From the NCBI RefSeq assembly GCF_000428985.1, contig NZ_AUAZ01000001.1, positions 124,001-188,000 on the forward strand: 64,000 nt of DNA. Direction: 5' to 3'. This DNA comes from Marinobacterium litorale DSM 23545. Its GTDB lineage: Bacteria > Pseudomonadota > Gammaproteobacteria > Pseudomonadales > Balneatricaceae. Both the position numbers and the translations under genes were made by a program. This document shows, one piece after another, positions 47,209-57,492 of the stretch (position 1 is its first letter; every line of letters starts with the position of its first letter). The notes under the pieces were generated by a model. The model made no database searches, was not told the DNA's origin, and worked only from the letters and a program-made list of their open reading frames with translations.

Positions 47209-47466
47209 ATGTCAGCTGTTAGCACATTTATGATGAAAGAAGACGAGATTACTGAGTACCTTCAGCAGTTCTCCATGGAGCAGCTGGAACAGATCAAGTT
47301 ATTGGTTGAAACAACCGCAAAAAAGAAAAAAGCGCAGCGTGAAAAACCGATGCGCTCGACGGTTGGGTTGCCTCCCACACCCCCTAAAGACGTCGCCGCA
47401 CTGGCGGAAGCTGCGGATCTGGATATCAGCAGTCTCATGCGGGATATCGATCGCCGTAAGCGCTGA
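47209..47466 (+). CDS. Unrecognised small charged protein (about 85 residues)
   Basis: I do not recognise this gene. The frame starts at ATG 47209, or at 47230/47233 for 78 or 77 residues; no start has a strong ribosome binding site, and a TTG at 47194 is also in frame. The sequence is an acidic helix (EDEITEYLQQFSMEQLEQIKLLVETT), a lysine run (KKKKAQREK), a Pro-rich turn (GLPPTPPKD) and a second helix ending in DRRKR. A TATAAT at 47181-47186 lies 22 bp upstream but has no -35 partner. Composition suggests a small regulatory or nucleic-acid-binding protein, but nothing firmer can be said. Confidence 0.6.
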   Translation: MSAVSTFMMKEDEITEYLQQFSMEQLEQIKLLVETTAKKKKAQREKPMRSTVGLPPTPPKDVAALAEAADLDISSLMRDIDRRKR

Positions 47467-47705
47467 TTTTCCACATAAATATCCGCCTGGGTGGTTGATT
47501 TCAGGCAAAAATAAGGCATCTGTCGATAAACTACGACATTGGTCAAAAAAAGCTGACATACCAGTTGCATCTTCAATCCCACGCCGTTTTAATGGACACC
47601 GTTGCGAGGCTTACAACTGACAGTTGGTAGATTCGCAACAGTGTGACAAAAATAAGCAGGCGATCTTCGCCCCGATAAAGCCAACCTGTACTGATGGGGG
47701 TAGTA

Positions 47706-47984
47706 ATGGCTATCAGTATCGAACTTCCGTCAGAACTCTGTATCTCCGAAGTGGAGTCGCTCAAGCTACAACTCCTGGAGGCCCTCTCCCAAGCGGAAGA
47801 CGTGGATCTAGATGGAGCCGGGGTTGAGCGTATCGACACGGCCGGAATTCAACTTCTGGTCGCACTTTCCAAGCTCGTTGAAACTCAAGGCGGTTGCATG
47901 CAGTGGCGCCAGGCTTCGTCTACTCTGGTTGAAGCGGCCAGCGAACTGGGTGCGGGCGACCAACTTAATCTTCCCTCTCGGTAA
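47706..47984 (+). CDS. STAS-domain protein at the head of the chemosensory operon
   Basis: A 92-residue STAS protein from ATG 47706 (GATGGGGG upstream). The conserved loop is VERIDTAGIQLLVAL. The residue in the phospho-site position is Thr45, where anti-anti-sigma factors usually have Ser. CheY follows 18 bp later. STAS proteins of this kind are often found next to CheA/CheY in chemosensory clusters, but their biochemical role there is not settled. It differs from the second STAS protein at 57493, which has a typical Ser. The 239-bp gap upstream has no clear promoter. Confidence 0.85.
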   Translation: MAISIELPSELCISEVESLKLQLLEALSQAEDVDLDGAGVERIDTAGIQLLVALSKLVETQGGCMQWRQASSTLVEAASELGAGDQLNLPSR

Positions 47985-48002
47985 CACCAAGGTTTTTACA
48001 AT

Positions 48003-48365
48003 ATGGCAATGATCCTCGTAGTGGATGACTCCGCTTCTCTGCGGAGTATGGTTTCCTTCTCGCTGAAGCAGGAGGGTCATCAGGTCACTGAGGCATCGAG
48101 CGGTCAGGATGGACTGAATAAAGCCAAGCAAGGCAAATTCGATCTCGTGCTCACGGATGTCAACATGCCCGGCATGGATGGCATCACACTCTGTTCAGAG
48201 TTGCGTAAGTTGCCGGCGTTTAAATTTACGCCGATTCTCGTGCTTACCACGGAAAGCTCGGCGGATATGAAACAGAAAGGCAAGGCGGCCGGTGCAACGG
48301 GCTGGCTGGTTAAGCCGTTTAACCCCGATACGCTGTTGAGTACGGTAAAACGCGTAATCCGCTGA
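48003..48365 (+). CDS. cheY: CheY-like single-domain response regulator
   Basis: A 120-residue receiver with Asp8/Asp9 in LVVDDSA, phospho-acceptor Asp52 in VLTDVNMPGMDG, Thr in LVLTTESS and Lys in WLVKPFNP. There is no output domain. It is the phosphate acceptor for the CheA encoded 10 bp downstream. The KPFNPDTL ending resembles the CheY of alternative (non-flagellar or F7-type) chemosensory operons, so its partner may not be the flagellar switch. Confidence 0.93.
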   Translation: MAMILVVDDSASLRSMVSFSLKQEGHQVTEASSGQDGLNKAKQGKFDLVLTDVNMPGMDGITLCSELRKLPAFKFTPILVLTTESSADMKQKGKAAGATGWLVKPFNPDTLLSTVKRVIR

Positions 48366-48375
48366 GGGTTCTCGC

Positions 48376-50817
48376 ATGTCGATCGACCTGTCCGAATTCA
48401 TTCCGGTCTTTCTCGAAGAGAGTTTCGAGGGGCTGGACACGATGGAGTCCTGTTTGCTGGAGCTGCAGCCCGGTGATATGGAAACTATCAATACCATTTT
48501 CCGAGCGGCTCATTCTATTAAGGGCGGGTCGGGCACCTTTGGCTTCGATGAGGTTGGGCGCTTTACTCACGAACTGGAAACCCTGCTCGACAAAATGCGT
48601 AATGGGCAGTGTGAGGTGACACCGGACAGGGTAGCGTTGCTGTTATCCTCGGTAGACTGTGTACGCAGTCTCCTTGTATCCGCCAGTGAGGGTGGGGAGG
48701 TCGACCGCAGCCAGGTCGAAGAGGTAGAGCGCCAGTTGGTCGCTGTGGTTCACGGCGATGAGGTATCCACCCTGGCTGATTCCTCCGCCTCTGCGCCGGA
48801 CGAAGGCGTCGTTGACGGGGGCGATGGCTGGCGCATCCGCTTTACACCCGACCCCGGGCTGCTGATGAGCGGCAACGACCCGATGTTGCTGTTTCGAGAG
48901 TTGGCGCTGCTCGGCCCGCTCGAGATAAATCTGCTGACCGATGCCCTGCCTGCGCTGGATAACCTGGACCCCACTGAATTATATCTCGCTTGGGAATTAA
49001 CGTTGTCCGCGGCTGTGGATGAAACAAGTATTCGCGAGATCTTCGAGTGGGTCGAAGATGACTGTGAATTGATACTTGAACCATTTACGGCCGGGACGAC
49101 CGGGGCGGAATCCGGTCAAACGTGGGACATTACGCTTCGGCCCGACGCCGACTTTCTGGTGACTGGAAACGATCCGCTTCTACTGTTCAGAGAACTGGCT
49201 GAGCTGGGTGCTCTACAGGTGCTGCTGGATTCGGAAAACCTGCCGGCGCTGGATCAACTGGACCCGGTAGAGCTCCGGTTAAACTGGCACATGACTTTGC
49301 ATTCCGCGTGCTCCGAGGCCGATATTCGTGCGGTGTTTGATTGGGTGGACGACCAGTGTGAGCTAATCATTACGCCAGTGGGGGGAAGCCCAAACCCCGA
49401 GAGTGCGGGCACTGCTGGAGGGGCGCAGCCTCTCATCTCCGGTGAACCAATCAGTTCCGCCCCCGCCGCATCTGAAGCCACCGGCGATCAGATCCTACCG
49501 CCGTCAGCCCCAGCCGGAGCCCCGAAGTCTGCCGTTAAATCGGATACCAAGCCCGCCGCGAAGGCCCCAGCAGGGCGTTCAGGGGCCGACTCTTCATCAA
49601 TCCGTGTAGAGACAGGAAAAGTTGACGCACTGATTGACCGGGTGGGCGAGCTGGTGATCACCCAGGCGATGCTGGCCCAGGTGTGTGAACAGCTGTCCGA
49701 TATCGATCATCCAGCTGTCGAGCAGCTCCTGGCGGGGCTCGGTCAGCTGGAGCGAAATACCCGGGATCTGCAGGAAGATGTAATGCGGGTTCGGATGCTG
49801 CCAATCAGTTTTGTATTCAACCGTTTTCCCCGCGTCGTGCACGATGTAAGCAGCAAACTGGGTAAAAAGGTGGAGTTGCTGCTCAAGGGCGAGCAAACCG
49901 AGCTCGATAAAACCGTTATGGAGAAGATTGGCGACCCGTTGGTGCACCTTGTACGGAACTCGCTTGATCATGGTCTCGAGACACCGGCCGAACGGTTTTC
50001 GGTTGGTAAGCCGGAAACTGGCCAGGTACTGCTTAATGCCTACCACGAAGGCGGCTATATCGTTATCGACATCTCCGACGATGGTCGCGGGCTCAACCGG
50101 GACAAGATTCTCGGTAAAGCGGTCGAGAAGGGCTTGGTGTCAGCGGATGCGAATCTGGCACCTCACGAAATCGATGAGTTGATCTTTTTACCGGGATTTT
50201 CGACCGCTGATCAGGTCAGTGATCTTTCCGGCCGCGGCGTGGGTATGGACGTGGTGCGGCGCAATATCGAGTCGCTGGGCGGCCATGTGTCGGTGCACTC
50301 GGTTCCTGGCGAAGGGAGCCGGTTTAGCGTTCGTCTGCCGCTAACCCTGGCCATCGTTGATGGCCAGCTGGTCAGGCTGGGGCAGGATACCTATATCGTG
50401 CCACTGGTCTCCATCGTTGAAACGATCAAGGCCAGCGATTCAATGTTGACCGCGCTCGGCGGTAGCCGCTGCCTGCTCAGGTTCCGGGGCGAGTACCTCC
50501 CTCTGGTGAATCTGCGAGAGCTGTTTGAGCTGGACGGGCCTCCCGCCGATATTGCCGAGCACCTGATCGTGGTGGTTGAGAACGCCGGTCAAAAGCTGGG
50601 ATTGATTGTCGATGAGCTGATGGGGCAGCAGCAGGCTGTGATCAAGAGCCTTGAGGTCAACTTCAAGCGAATTGCAGGAATTGCAGGCGCGACAATCATG
50701 GGCGATGGCGGTGTTGCGCTGATTCTGGATGTCGCCGGCCTGATGGGGGTTGCTCTGGACCCGGAATTGGCCAGCGCGGCGCGACGCCGCAGTAAGCAGG
50801 AGGGGTTGGATCAATGA
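48376..50817 (+). CDS. cheA: CheA histidine kinase with a duplicated internal domain
   Basis: An 813-residue CheA. The Hpt (P1) domain has His46 in AAHSIKGGSG. Two copies of an 87-residue domain follow at about 151-237 and 249-335, both with GNDPxLLFREL, LPALDxLDPxEL and the ending DDQCEL or EDDCEL. They occupy the place of the P2 domain that binds CheY/CheB. After a Pro/Ala linker come dimerisation (about 413-480), ATPase (NSLDHGLETPAERF, DDGRGLNRDKI, GRGVGMDVV) and the CheW-like P5 domain. The doubled domain is unusual. cheW starts 4 bp before the stop (ATGA). Confidence 0.95.
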   Translation: MSIDLSEFIPVFLEESFEGLDTMESCLLELQPGDMETINTIFRAAHSIKGGSGTFGFDEVGRFTHELETLLDKMRNGQCEVTPDRVALLLSSVDCVRSLLVSASEGGEVDRSQVEEVERQLVAVVHGDEVSTLADSSASAPDEGVVDGGDGWRIRFTPDPGLLMSGNDPMLLFRELALLGPLEINLLTDALPALDNLDPTELYLAWELTLSAAVDETSIREIFEWVEDDCELILEPFTAGTTGAESGQTWDITLRPDADFLVTGNDPLLLFRELAELGALQVLLDSENLPALDQLDPVELRLNWHMTLHSACSEADIRAVFDWVDDQCELIITPVGGSPNPESAGTAGGAQPLISGEPISSAPAASEATGDQILPPSAPAGAPKSAVKSDTKPAAKAPAGRSGADSSSIRVETGKVDALIDRVGELVITQAMLAQVCEQLSDIDHPAVEQLLAGLGQLERNTRDLQEDVMRVRMLPISFVFNRFPRVVHDVSSKLGKKVELLLKGEQTELDKTVMEKIGDPLVHLVRNSLDHGLETPAERFSVGKPETGQVLLNAYHEGGYIVIDISDDGRGLNRDKILGKAVEKGLVSADANLAPHEIDELIFLPGFSTADQVSDLSGRGVGMDVVRRNIESLGGHVSVHSVPGEGSRFSVRLPLTLAIVDGQLVRLGQDTYIVPLVSIVETIKASDSMLTALGGSRCLLRFRGEYLPLVNLRELFELDGPPADIAEHLIVVVENAGQKLGLIVDELMGQQQAVIKSLEVNFKRIAGIAGATIMGDGGVALILDVAGLMGVALDPELASAARRRSKQEGLDQ

Positions 50818-51308
50818 CGGCGAAGAACCTGCGGGCCGATGCTGAAGGCGGGCAGTACCTGAGCTTTCTGGTTGATAACGAAGAGTATGCGGTTGATATC
50901 CTCCGCGTTCAGGAAGTCCGGGGATGGACGCCGGTGACACGCATTCCGAACAGCCCGGGTTATCTCAAGGGCGTACTGAATCTGCGCGGAGCGATTGTTC
51001 CCGTGGTTGATATGCGCGAGCGATTTGGTTTTCCGGTCCGTACCTACGATCCGACCACGGTGGTGGTGGTCGTGAAGGTGCTGACGCAGGACCGAGAGCG
51101 CGTGATGGGGCTCGTGGTTGATGCTGTTTATGAGACCTACCACATAGCGCCGTCGGATATACGGCCGGCCCCGGAGGTGGGGACGGCGATTAGCAGTGAC
51201 TATATTGGCGGGCTGGCCGCTATTGAGGAGCGCATGGTCGTGATTCTCGATATCGACCGCCTGATGAATTCCCGTGAGCTGGCGGTGGAGCCGGCACTTG
51301 TTGACTAA
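50814..51308 (+). CDS. cheW: CheW coupling protein
   Basis: A 164-residue CheW: YLSFLVDNEEYAVDILRVQEVRGW, TRIPNSPGYLKGVLNLRGAIVPVVDMRERFG and GLVVDAVYE are the classic segments. It links the receptors of this cluster to CheA. It is coupled to cheA by a 4-bp overlap and is followed by the receptor gene after 28 bp. Confidence 0.96.
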   Translation: MTAKNLRADAEGGQYLSFLVDNEEYAVDILRVQEVRGWTPVTRIPNSPGYLKGVLNLRGAIVPVVDMRERFGFPVRTYDPTTVVVVVKVLTQDRERVMGLVVDAVYETYHIAPSDIRPAPEVGTAISSDYIGGLAAIEERMVVILDIDRLMNSRELAVEPALVD

Positions 51309-51336
51309 CAAGAGCAGCTGTTTCGGAGGCTGACCC

Positions 51337-53679
51337 ATGAAAACGAACCTGCCGGTGACGGATAACGAAGTCAAGCTCAAGGATGGGCAGGAGCTGGTAA
51401 CCAAGACGGACCTGAAAGGGATCATTACGTACACCAACCCCGCTTTTATTGAAGTGAGTGGTTTCAGCCGTGCTGAGCTGGTTGGTGCCAATCACAACAT
51501 TGTTCGTCACCCGGATATGCCGGAAGCGGCGTTCAAGGATCTGTGGGAGACCCTCAAGCTCGGTCGGCCCTGGTCCAAGCTGGTCAAAAACCGCTGTAAG
51601 AATGGCGATTACTACTGGGTTCGGGCGAACGTGACGCCGATTTTCCAGAACGGTCGCGTGGTTGAGTATATGTCGGTTCGGGTGCGCCCAACTGATGAGG
51701 AGATCAGCGATGCCGAGGCGCTCTATGCGCGGCTGAACGACGGCAAAGCCAGCCTGCCCAGCCCCTCCCGTATACCTACGGCAACGTTGCAGTCTGAATA
51801 TACCCGTTCAGTGGTTACCGCGTCGGTGATTGGCACTGTCATCGGTGGTGGTGGCTTCCTGGCCGGCGGCGGTGAGTGGGCGTTGGCGGCGGGTGGCATC
51901 GCGGGTGTGTTTACGCTCGCCTGGGGTGGTTATTCCCTGCTTAGAAACCGAGTGGTAGAGCCGCTTAAAGCCGTACAGGTTCGTATGCGCGAAGTCGCCG
52001 AAGGGAACTACCTTAAGCCGATGGCGATCGAAACGGCGGGTGAAATCGGTGAGCTGGAGCGGATGACCAAAATTCTGGCGGTTAAGCTGGGTTTTGAGGT
52101 CAATGATTCCAAGTTGAACGAACGCCGCGCTCAACGCATCAAGGTCGCTTTGGATAACGTTAACTCCAACGTCATGGTAGCCGCCAACAACGGCGAAATT
52201 ATCTACCTGAATGAAGCTGTTCTGGAGATGATGCGCAAGGCCGAGAGCGACATTCGCAAGGACCTGCCGGAGTTCAGCGCCGATACGATACTGGGTTCCA
52301 ATTTTGACCTGTTCCACAAAGATCCGAGCCATCAGCGCCGGATGCTTGAAGCACTGAAAGATACCCATCGGGCCCGGATCAAGGTAGGTGGCCGTAGCTT
52401 CGACCTGGTCGCCAACCCTGTAATAGATGAAGAAGACAATCGTCTGGGCACCGTTGTGGAGTGGTCGGATGTGACCGAACAGCTGATTGCTGAGCGCGAA
52501 GTGGCCGATCTGATCTCGGAAGCGTCTGAGGGACGCTTGGATCGACGCCTGGAGGTCGCGCACTACGAAGGCTTCATGCGGACGATTGCCGGTGGTGTCA
52601 ATGAACTGCTGGAAGCGATTGTGCGTCCTCTACACGAGATCAAACGAGTCGTTTCAGCGTTGGCCGACGGGGATCTGACCCAGAAGATGGAGGGGCAGTA
52701 TCGGGGTGATTTTGCCGAGCTGCACGGCGCACTGAACCAGTCGGTAGAGCGTCTTGAGAGCATGGTGAATGATATCCGTCACTCCGGTAGCAGCATTGCT
52801 GTCGGTGCTTCGGAAATCGCCACCGGTAACACGACCCTCAGTGAACGAACCGAAGCTCAGGCAGCCAGCCTGCAGGAAACCGCTGCCAGCATGGAGCAGA
52901 TGACCAGTACCGTTAAGCAGAATGCGGACAGTGCTGAGGAGGCCAGTCGTTTGGCCAAGGATGCCCGGCAGCTGGCGACCCAGGGGGGAGAGATCTCGAC
53001 CCGGGTGACTCAGTCCATGAGTGAAATCAGCGCGAGTTCCTCCAAGATCTCTGAAATCATTGGTGTAATTGACGAGATCGCCTTCCAGACCAATTTGCTG
53101 GCACTTAATGCGGCCGTAGAGGCAGCGCGTGCCGGTGAGCAGGGGCGTGGCTTTGCCGTCGTCGCTTCAGAGGTGCGTAATCTGGCTCAGCGCAGTGCTT
53201 CCGCCGCTAAAGAGATCAAGGAGCTGATCAGCGATAGCGTAGCCCGAGTCGGTGAAGGTGAGCGCTATGTTAAAGAATCGGGGCTGGCACTTGAGCAGAT
53301 CATGGGCGCCATCGAGAGCGTGAGCTCCATTGTCGGTGATATCGCCGAGGCCAGCCGCGAGCAGGCGGTGGGTATCGATCAGGTGAATGTGGCCGTTAAC
53401 AGCATGGACGAAGGTACTCAGCAGAATGCCGCGTTGGTGGAAGAGGTGGCCGCGGCATCTTCGGCCATGGAAGAGCAGGCCGCACAGCTGCAGCGGCTGG
53501 TGAACATGTTCCGCGTCAATGGGGGTGAGGCTCAGGCTGCAGCTCCGGTGAAACGTGAGCAGGTATCAAAAATTCGTCAGATGGCAGCACAAACCAACCA
53601 GCATGCTCAGCCGGTCACGTCGCCGCGCGCTCAGGCAAGTAAGGTAGCCAGCACCGACGACGAATGGGAAGAGTTCTGA
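51337..53679 (+). CDS. Aer-like chemoreceptor with two PAS domains and a CheR-docking tail
   Basis: A 780-residue receptor. The N-terminal PAS (about 10-125) has the Aer pattern ([41 protein letters not shown]), suggesting a redox-sensing FAD site. Two short membrane helices (about 158-201) are followed by HAMP (203-256), a second PAS (about 268-385), further HAMP-like coils and the signalling hairpin with tip [26 protein letters not shown]. The protein ends in DEWEEF, which fits the xWxxF pentapeptide that tethers CheR or CheD/CheB to receptors. It has no periplasmic sensor, so it reads internal energy or redox state. Confidence 0.92.
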   Translation: MKTNLPVTDNEVKLKDGQELVTKTDLKGIITYTNPAFIEVSGFSRAELVGANHNIVRHPDMPEAAFKDLWETLKLGRPWSKLVKNRCKNGDYYWVRANVTPIFQNGRVVEYMSVRVRPTDEEISDAEALYARLNDGKASLPSPSRIPTATLQSEYTRSVVTASVIGTVIGGGGFLAGGGEWALAAGGIAGVFTLAWGGYSLLRNRVVEPLKAVQVRMREVAEGNYLKPMAIETAGEIGELERMTKILAVKLGFEVNDSKLNERRAQRIKVALDNVNSNVMVAANNGEIIYLNEAVLEMMRKAESDIRKDLPEFSADTILGSNFDLFHKDPSHQRRMLEALKDTHRARIKVGGRSFDLVANPVIDEEDNRLGTVVEWSDVTEQLIAEREVADLISEASEGRLDRRLEVAHYEGFMRTIAGGVNELLEAIVRPLHEIKRVVSALADGDLTQKMEGQYRGDFAELHGALNQSVERLESMVNDIRHSGSSIAVGASEIATGNTTLSERTEAQAASLQETAASMEQMTSTVKQNADSAEEASRLAKDARQLATQGGEISTRVTQSMSEISASSSKISEIIGVIDEIAFQTNLLALNAAVEAARAGEQGRGFAVVASEVRNLAQRSASAAKEIKELISDSVARVGEGERYVKESGLALEQIMGAIESVSSIVGDIAEASREQAVGIDQVNVAVNSMDEGTQQNAALVEEVAAASSAMEEQAAQLQRLVNMFRVNGGEAQAAAPVKREQVSKIRQMAAQTNQHAQPVTSPRAQASKVASTDDEWEEF

Positions 53680-53689
53680 GATAGCGCCG

Positions 53690-54556
53690 ATGAGTGAGCG
53701 TGGTGTTTCCGTCAGCGACCGGGAACAGCCTGAGAAAGTCCGGGAGTTCACGTTTACCCGCCGTGATTTCGATTGGGTAAGACGCGAACTTCAGGATTAT
53801 GCAGGCATCGTGCTGGCCGAAAATAAGCAGGATATGGTGTACAACCGTCTGGTGAGCCGCATTCGCGCACTGAAGCTGAAGAGTTTTAGTGAGTACTTTG
53901 CGCTGTTGGACGGATCGCCTGAGGAGTTTGGTCAGTTCATCAACGCGATGACCACCAATCTCACCGCTTTTTTCAGGGAAAAGCACCATTTCGATTACCT
54001 GGCAACCCGATTGCTGCCGGCGATCAGGGTTCAAGGTGAGCGCCGTTTACGGGGCTGGTCCGCCGGTTGCTCTATGGGTGAGGAGCCTTACAGCATAGCG
54101 ATTGCGCTCCATGAGGCGCTCAGTGACTTTGATCAGTGGGATATTCGCTTGCTTGCCTCTGATATCGATTCGGGCGTGCTCAGAACGGCTGAAGCCGGTG
54201 TTTACTCCATGGAGCGTCTGAGCACGATCGACACGGGCGTTGTGCGTCGTGCCTTCATGAAGGGGACCGGGGCTAACGCGGGTCGGGTGAGAGTAAAGTC
54301 TCACCTCAGGGATATGATCAGCTTTCGGCAGATTAATTTGATGCAGCCCTTCCCGATTAAAGGGCCGCTGGATTTTATATTTTGTCGAAACGTGATGATC
54401 TATTTTGACCAGCCGACTCAGGCACGGTTACTGGACCGGTTTGCGGATGTGCTCGCACCGGGCGGTGTGCTGATGGTTGGTCATTCCGAGTCGCCTTATC
54501 GACTGACCAAGCGCCTTCGATTGATCGGCGGCACCGTTTACCAGAAGGTGTCTTGA
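53690..54556 (+). CDS. cheR: CheR chemoreceptor methyltransferase
   Basis: A 288-residue CheR: N-terminal helical domain (YAGIVLAENKQDMVYNRLVSRIR, MTTNLTAFFREKHHF) and a SAM-binding domain with GWSAGCSMGEEPYSIAI and FCRNVMIYFD. It methylates glutamates on the receptors. It starts 11 bp after the receptor gene, whose WEEF tail is its probable docking site. Confidence 0.95.
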   Translation: MSERGVSVSDREQPEKVREFTFTRRDFDWVRRELQDYAGIVLAENKQDMVYNRLVSRIRALKLKSFSEYFALLDGSPEEFGQFINAMTTNLTAFFREKHHFDYLATRLLPAIRVQGERRLRGWSAGCSMGEEPYSIAIALHEALSDFDQWDIRLLASDIDSGVLRTAEAGVYSMERLSTIDTGVVRRAFMKGTGANAGRVRVKSHLRDMISFRQINLMQPFPIKGPLDFIFCRNVMIYFDQPTQARLLDRFADVLAPGGVLMVGHSESPYRLTKRLRLIGGTVYQKVS

Positions 54557-54557
54557 A

Positions 54558-55190
54558 TTGAGTGCTATCCCTCAACAGCCCGGAACACTGCCAGGCTTCG
54601 GACAATACCGGATGCACTGGGACCCGCGCTGGCAGGCCTATACGGTCAAAATTGGACCGGGTGATTACTACGTTGCGGCGGTTAGAGCCGGCGAGCGTCC
54701 GCCACTGATTACGACTGTGCTGGGTTCCTGTGTCTCCGTTTGTATTTGTGATCCGAAGGCCGGGCTCGGCGGCATGAACCATTTTATGCTCCCCGATGAG
54801 CAGCCGGGCAATGACCCGCTGAGCCGAAGTGCGCGCTACGGCGCTTTCGCCATGGAGCAGCTGATCAACGAGTTGCTTCATTTCGGCGCGTCCCGGGATC
54901 GGCTGGAAGTTAAGGTCACCGGTGGCGGCGATATGACCGGTGGCCACTGGCAGATTGGCGAGCAAAATGCGCGCTTTGTCCACCGTTACCTCCTGTCAGA
55001 AGGTTTCAGGGTGCTGTCGGAAGATCTGGGTGGTGCATGCAGTCGACGTGTTGTGTATGACCCCGCTGTTGGCCGAATGCTGGTTAAGAAAAGTGAGGCC
55101 CAGTGGCGCACCGAACTGCTCGAGCAGGAGCGCCGTTACCGGGATACCATCGTCAGTGAGCCGGATGGCGGCGATGTGGAACTGTTTTAA
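54558..55190 (+). CDS. cheD: CheD receptor glutamine deamidase
   Basis: A 210-residue CheD starting at TTG 54558, with AAGGTG in front; the next in-frame ATG would lose conserved sequence. The catalytic Cys is in TTVLGSCVSVCICD and the His in GMNHFMLP, then KVTGGGDMTGG. It deamidates Gln residues of receptors. The protein ends VELF, the same four residues as the second receptor at 56294. It lies one base after cheR and 21 bp before cheB. Confidence 0.93.
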   Translation: MSAIPQQPGTLPGFGQYRMHWDPRWQAYTVKIGPGDYYVAAVRAGERPPLITTVLGSCVSVCICDPKAGLGGMNHFMLPDEQPGNDPLSRSARYGAFAMEQLINELLHFGASRDRLEVKVTGGGDMTGGHWQIGEQNARFVHRYLLSEGFRVLSEDLGGACSRRVVYDPAVGRMLVKKSEAQWRTELLEQERRYRDTIVSEPDGGDVELF

Positions 55191-55211
55191 TACTACTGAT
55201 GAGGAGGGCGG

Positions 55212-56291
55212 ATGGCCGCTGTCCGTGTACTGATCGTCGATGACTCCCGAGTCGTTCGGGAAGTGTTGCGAGATCTGCTCGACTCGCACCCGGGTATCGA
55301 TGTTGTGGGTGTCGCTGAAGATCCTTTCGAAGCGCGGGATCTGATTAAAAAGTTGAATCCGGATCTGATTACGCTGGACGTGGAGATGCCACGCATGGAT
55401 GGCATTACGTTTCTGCGTAACCTGATGCGGCTGCGACCGATGCCTGTTCTGATGCTCTCGTCACTGACGCAGGCGGGGGCGGAGGTCACCCTGGATGCAC
55501 TGGAGGCCGGGGCTGTTGACTTTATGCCCAAGCCAGCTCGGGATGCGGATGATGATGCGCTTGATGATTTCCGCACTCTGCTTTGTGACAAGGTACTGGC
55601 GGCGGCGTCTGCCCCGATCCGGCAACGTCAGTTGGATCGCTCCCGTGTGGCACCGGTGAGTGCACCGGCGGCTGTGCTGCCGACCGAGCTGGTCAGGAAT
55701 GGGCTGATTGGAATCGGTGCTTCTACCGGCGGTACGGTGGCGCTACTGGAGGTACTGCGGGCGTTGCCGACTCAGCTTCCTCCCATCGTAATCACCCAGC
55801 ATATTCCCGCCGCCTTCAGTGAGCGGCTTGCCAAACGTATCGACGAAGCGTCCCGCATTAGGGTGTCTGAGTTGGTGGATGGAGAAAAGCTACTGCCCAG
55901 TCATGCCTATCTGGCACCGGGAGACCGCCATTTGAAGGTTGAGAAACGGGGTGGTCAGCTGATAGGACGTGTACTCGATTCCGACAAGGTGAACCGTCAC
56001 CGCCCTTCGGTTGAGGTGATGTTCGATTCGTGTCGTGCCGTTCCGGCCCGGAATCTGGCGTTAGTGATGCTGACCGGAATGGGGGAGGATGGTGCCGAGA
56101 CGATGGCGGAAATGCGTCGTAGCGGTGTTTTTACCATCGCTCAGGACAAGGCCAGCAGCATTGTCTGGGGGATGCCCGGTGCCGTGGTTAATCGCGATGG
56201 TGCAGAGCAGGTGTTGCCGTTACAGTCCATCGCTCCGGCGTTGGTGGAACATTTTAAAGCCAAGGCGGACCGTCTTGAGTCAGGAGCATAA
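55212..56291 (+). CDS. cheB: CheB protein-glutamate methylesterase
   Basis: A 359-residue CheB. The receiver has Asp10/11 and phospho-acceptor Asp56 in [12 protein letters not shown]. The esterase domain has the catalytic Ser in [11 protein letters not shown], His in [14 protein letters not shown] and Asp in [12 protein letters not shown]. Phosphorylation by CheA would activate removal of receptor methyl groups. It is followed after 2 bp by a second receptor gene. Confidence 0.95.
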   Translation: MAAVRVLIVDDSRVVREVLRDLLDSHPGIDVVGVAEDPFEARDLIKKLNPDLITLDVEMPRMDGITFLRNLMRLRPMPVLMLSSLTQAGAEVTLDALEAGAVDFMPKPARDADDDALDDFRTLLCDKVLAAASAPIRQRQLDRSRVAPVSAPAAVLPTELVRNGLIGIGASTGGTVALLEVLRALPTQLPPIVITQHIPAAFSERLAKRIDEASRIRVSELVDGEKLLPSHAYLAPGDRHLKVEKRGGQLIGRVLDSDKVNRHRPSVEVMFDSCRAVPARNLALVMLTGMGEDGAETMAEMRRSGVFTIAQDKASSIVWGMPGAVVNRDGAEQVLPLQSIAPALVEHFKAKADRLESGA

Positions 56292-56293
56292 TT

Positions 56294-57472
56294 ATGTCCA
56301 AACAGAGCCTTTTACCAACGCTGCTACTGGGAGTCGCGGCATTGATTTTGGCAGGGCTGCAGCTGGGATGGACACCGAGCTGGGCGGGCTGGGTCAGCTT
56401 GGTACTGATGATGGCGTCGATGATTTGGGTGGTGCGGCCGAACATAAGCGCTCGAGTAAACGAAGGCGAGTCCGCTGAAACCAACGAGTTGCCGGAAGAG
56501 TATGGCCAGACCCTGGATGAGCTGGGGCAGACGCTGAACTCCGAAGTCAGCCTGGTGCGTCAGGAGAGTGATCGGGTACGTGGGCTGGTTGGCGATGCCG
56601 TTGAGTTGATGCGCGAAAGTTTTTTGCAGCTCAATGAACTGAGCGACCGGCAGCAACAGATTACGCATCAGGTGTTGAGTCAGGCGAATCGGCAGAATGC
56701 GGATGGTTACTCCATGGAGGACTTTGTTAATGAGTCCAACAGCTCGCTGGACGGCTTTGTATCGGTCATTGTGGGCGTCAGTCGGAGCAGTCTTGATATC
56801 GTCCACCGTATCGATGACATGATGGATAAGCTCGAACAGATCTTTGCGTTGATCGAAAACGTGGAGGGTATCGCCTCCCAGACCAATCTTCTGGCGCTCA
56901 ACGCCAGTATCGAGGCCGCTCGCGCAGGCGAAGTGGGCCGCGGCTTTGCCGTGGTTGCGGATGAAGTACGGACTCTGTCGAAGAACTCTTCCTCTCTCAA
57001 TCATGAGATTCGCGATACGATTCAGGGCGCAAAACAGACAATCAATGAACTGCGCAGTTCGGTTGGTGAGATGGCATCCACGGACCTGAGTGACAATATC
57101 GAGGTGAAGGAGCGGGTGGCGGAGATCATGTCCACCATGGCCGGTATGAATGAAACCCTCAACAGCAAGATTTCGGAGATGTCCGACATCGGCGATGCCG
57201 TTTCCAATGCGGTTCAGGGGGCTGTGCGTTCACTGCAGTTTGAGGATATCTCTTCACAAACGTTGGATGCGATGGCGGGCAATCTGGATGCACTGGAAGA
57301 GATGGCGCAGATGGTAGCACAGCTGCGTCGTGAAGATGCGCGTATCAGTAGCGATACACTGAGTGAGATTCGGGCACGCTGTCAGGCGTTGCGCGAAGAG
57401 TCTGAAACCCGTTACGCCCGTCCAACCGTTTCCCAGCAGAGTATGTCGGAAGGCGAAGTGGAACTGTTCTGA
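56294..57472 (+). CDS. Short membrane-anchored MCP signalling protein without a sensor domain
   Basis: A 392-residue protein with two N-terminal membrane helices (about 7-24 and 30-47) separated by only a few residues, no ligand domain and no HAMP. The rest is a helical MCP-type signalling domain with the tip [38 protein letters not shown]. It has no xWxxF tail and instead ends GEVELF. It may act as an adaptor or inner-membrane partner in the array rather than as a classical receptor. It lies between cheB and the second STAS gene with almost no gaps. Confidence 0.88.
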   Translation: MSKQSLLPTLLLGVAALILAGLQLGWTPSWAGWVSLVLMMASMIWVVRPNISARVNEGESAETNELPEEYGQTLDELGQTLNSEVSLVRQESDRVRGLVGDAVELMRESFLQLNELSDRQQQITHQVLSQANRQNADGYSMEDFVNESNSSLDGFVSVIVGVSRSSLDIVHRIDDMMDKLEQIFALIENVEGIASQTNLLALNASIEAARAGEVGRGFAVVADEVRTLSKNSSSLNHEIRDTIQGAKQTINELRSSVGEMASTDLSDNIEVKERVAEIMSTMAGMNETLNSKISEMSDIGDAVSNAVQGAVRSLQFEDISSQTLDAMAGNLDALEEMAQMVAQLRREDARISSDTLSEIRARCQALREESETRYARPTVSQQSMSEGEVELF

Positions 57473-57492
57473 ACCATCAGGAGAAAAAAGGA

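Noticed and set aside
47467-47705. Sigma-28 chemotaxis promoter near 47522 (GTCGATAA)
   Set aside because: The -10-like box is present, but no TAAA-type -35 element lies 15 bp upstream.
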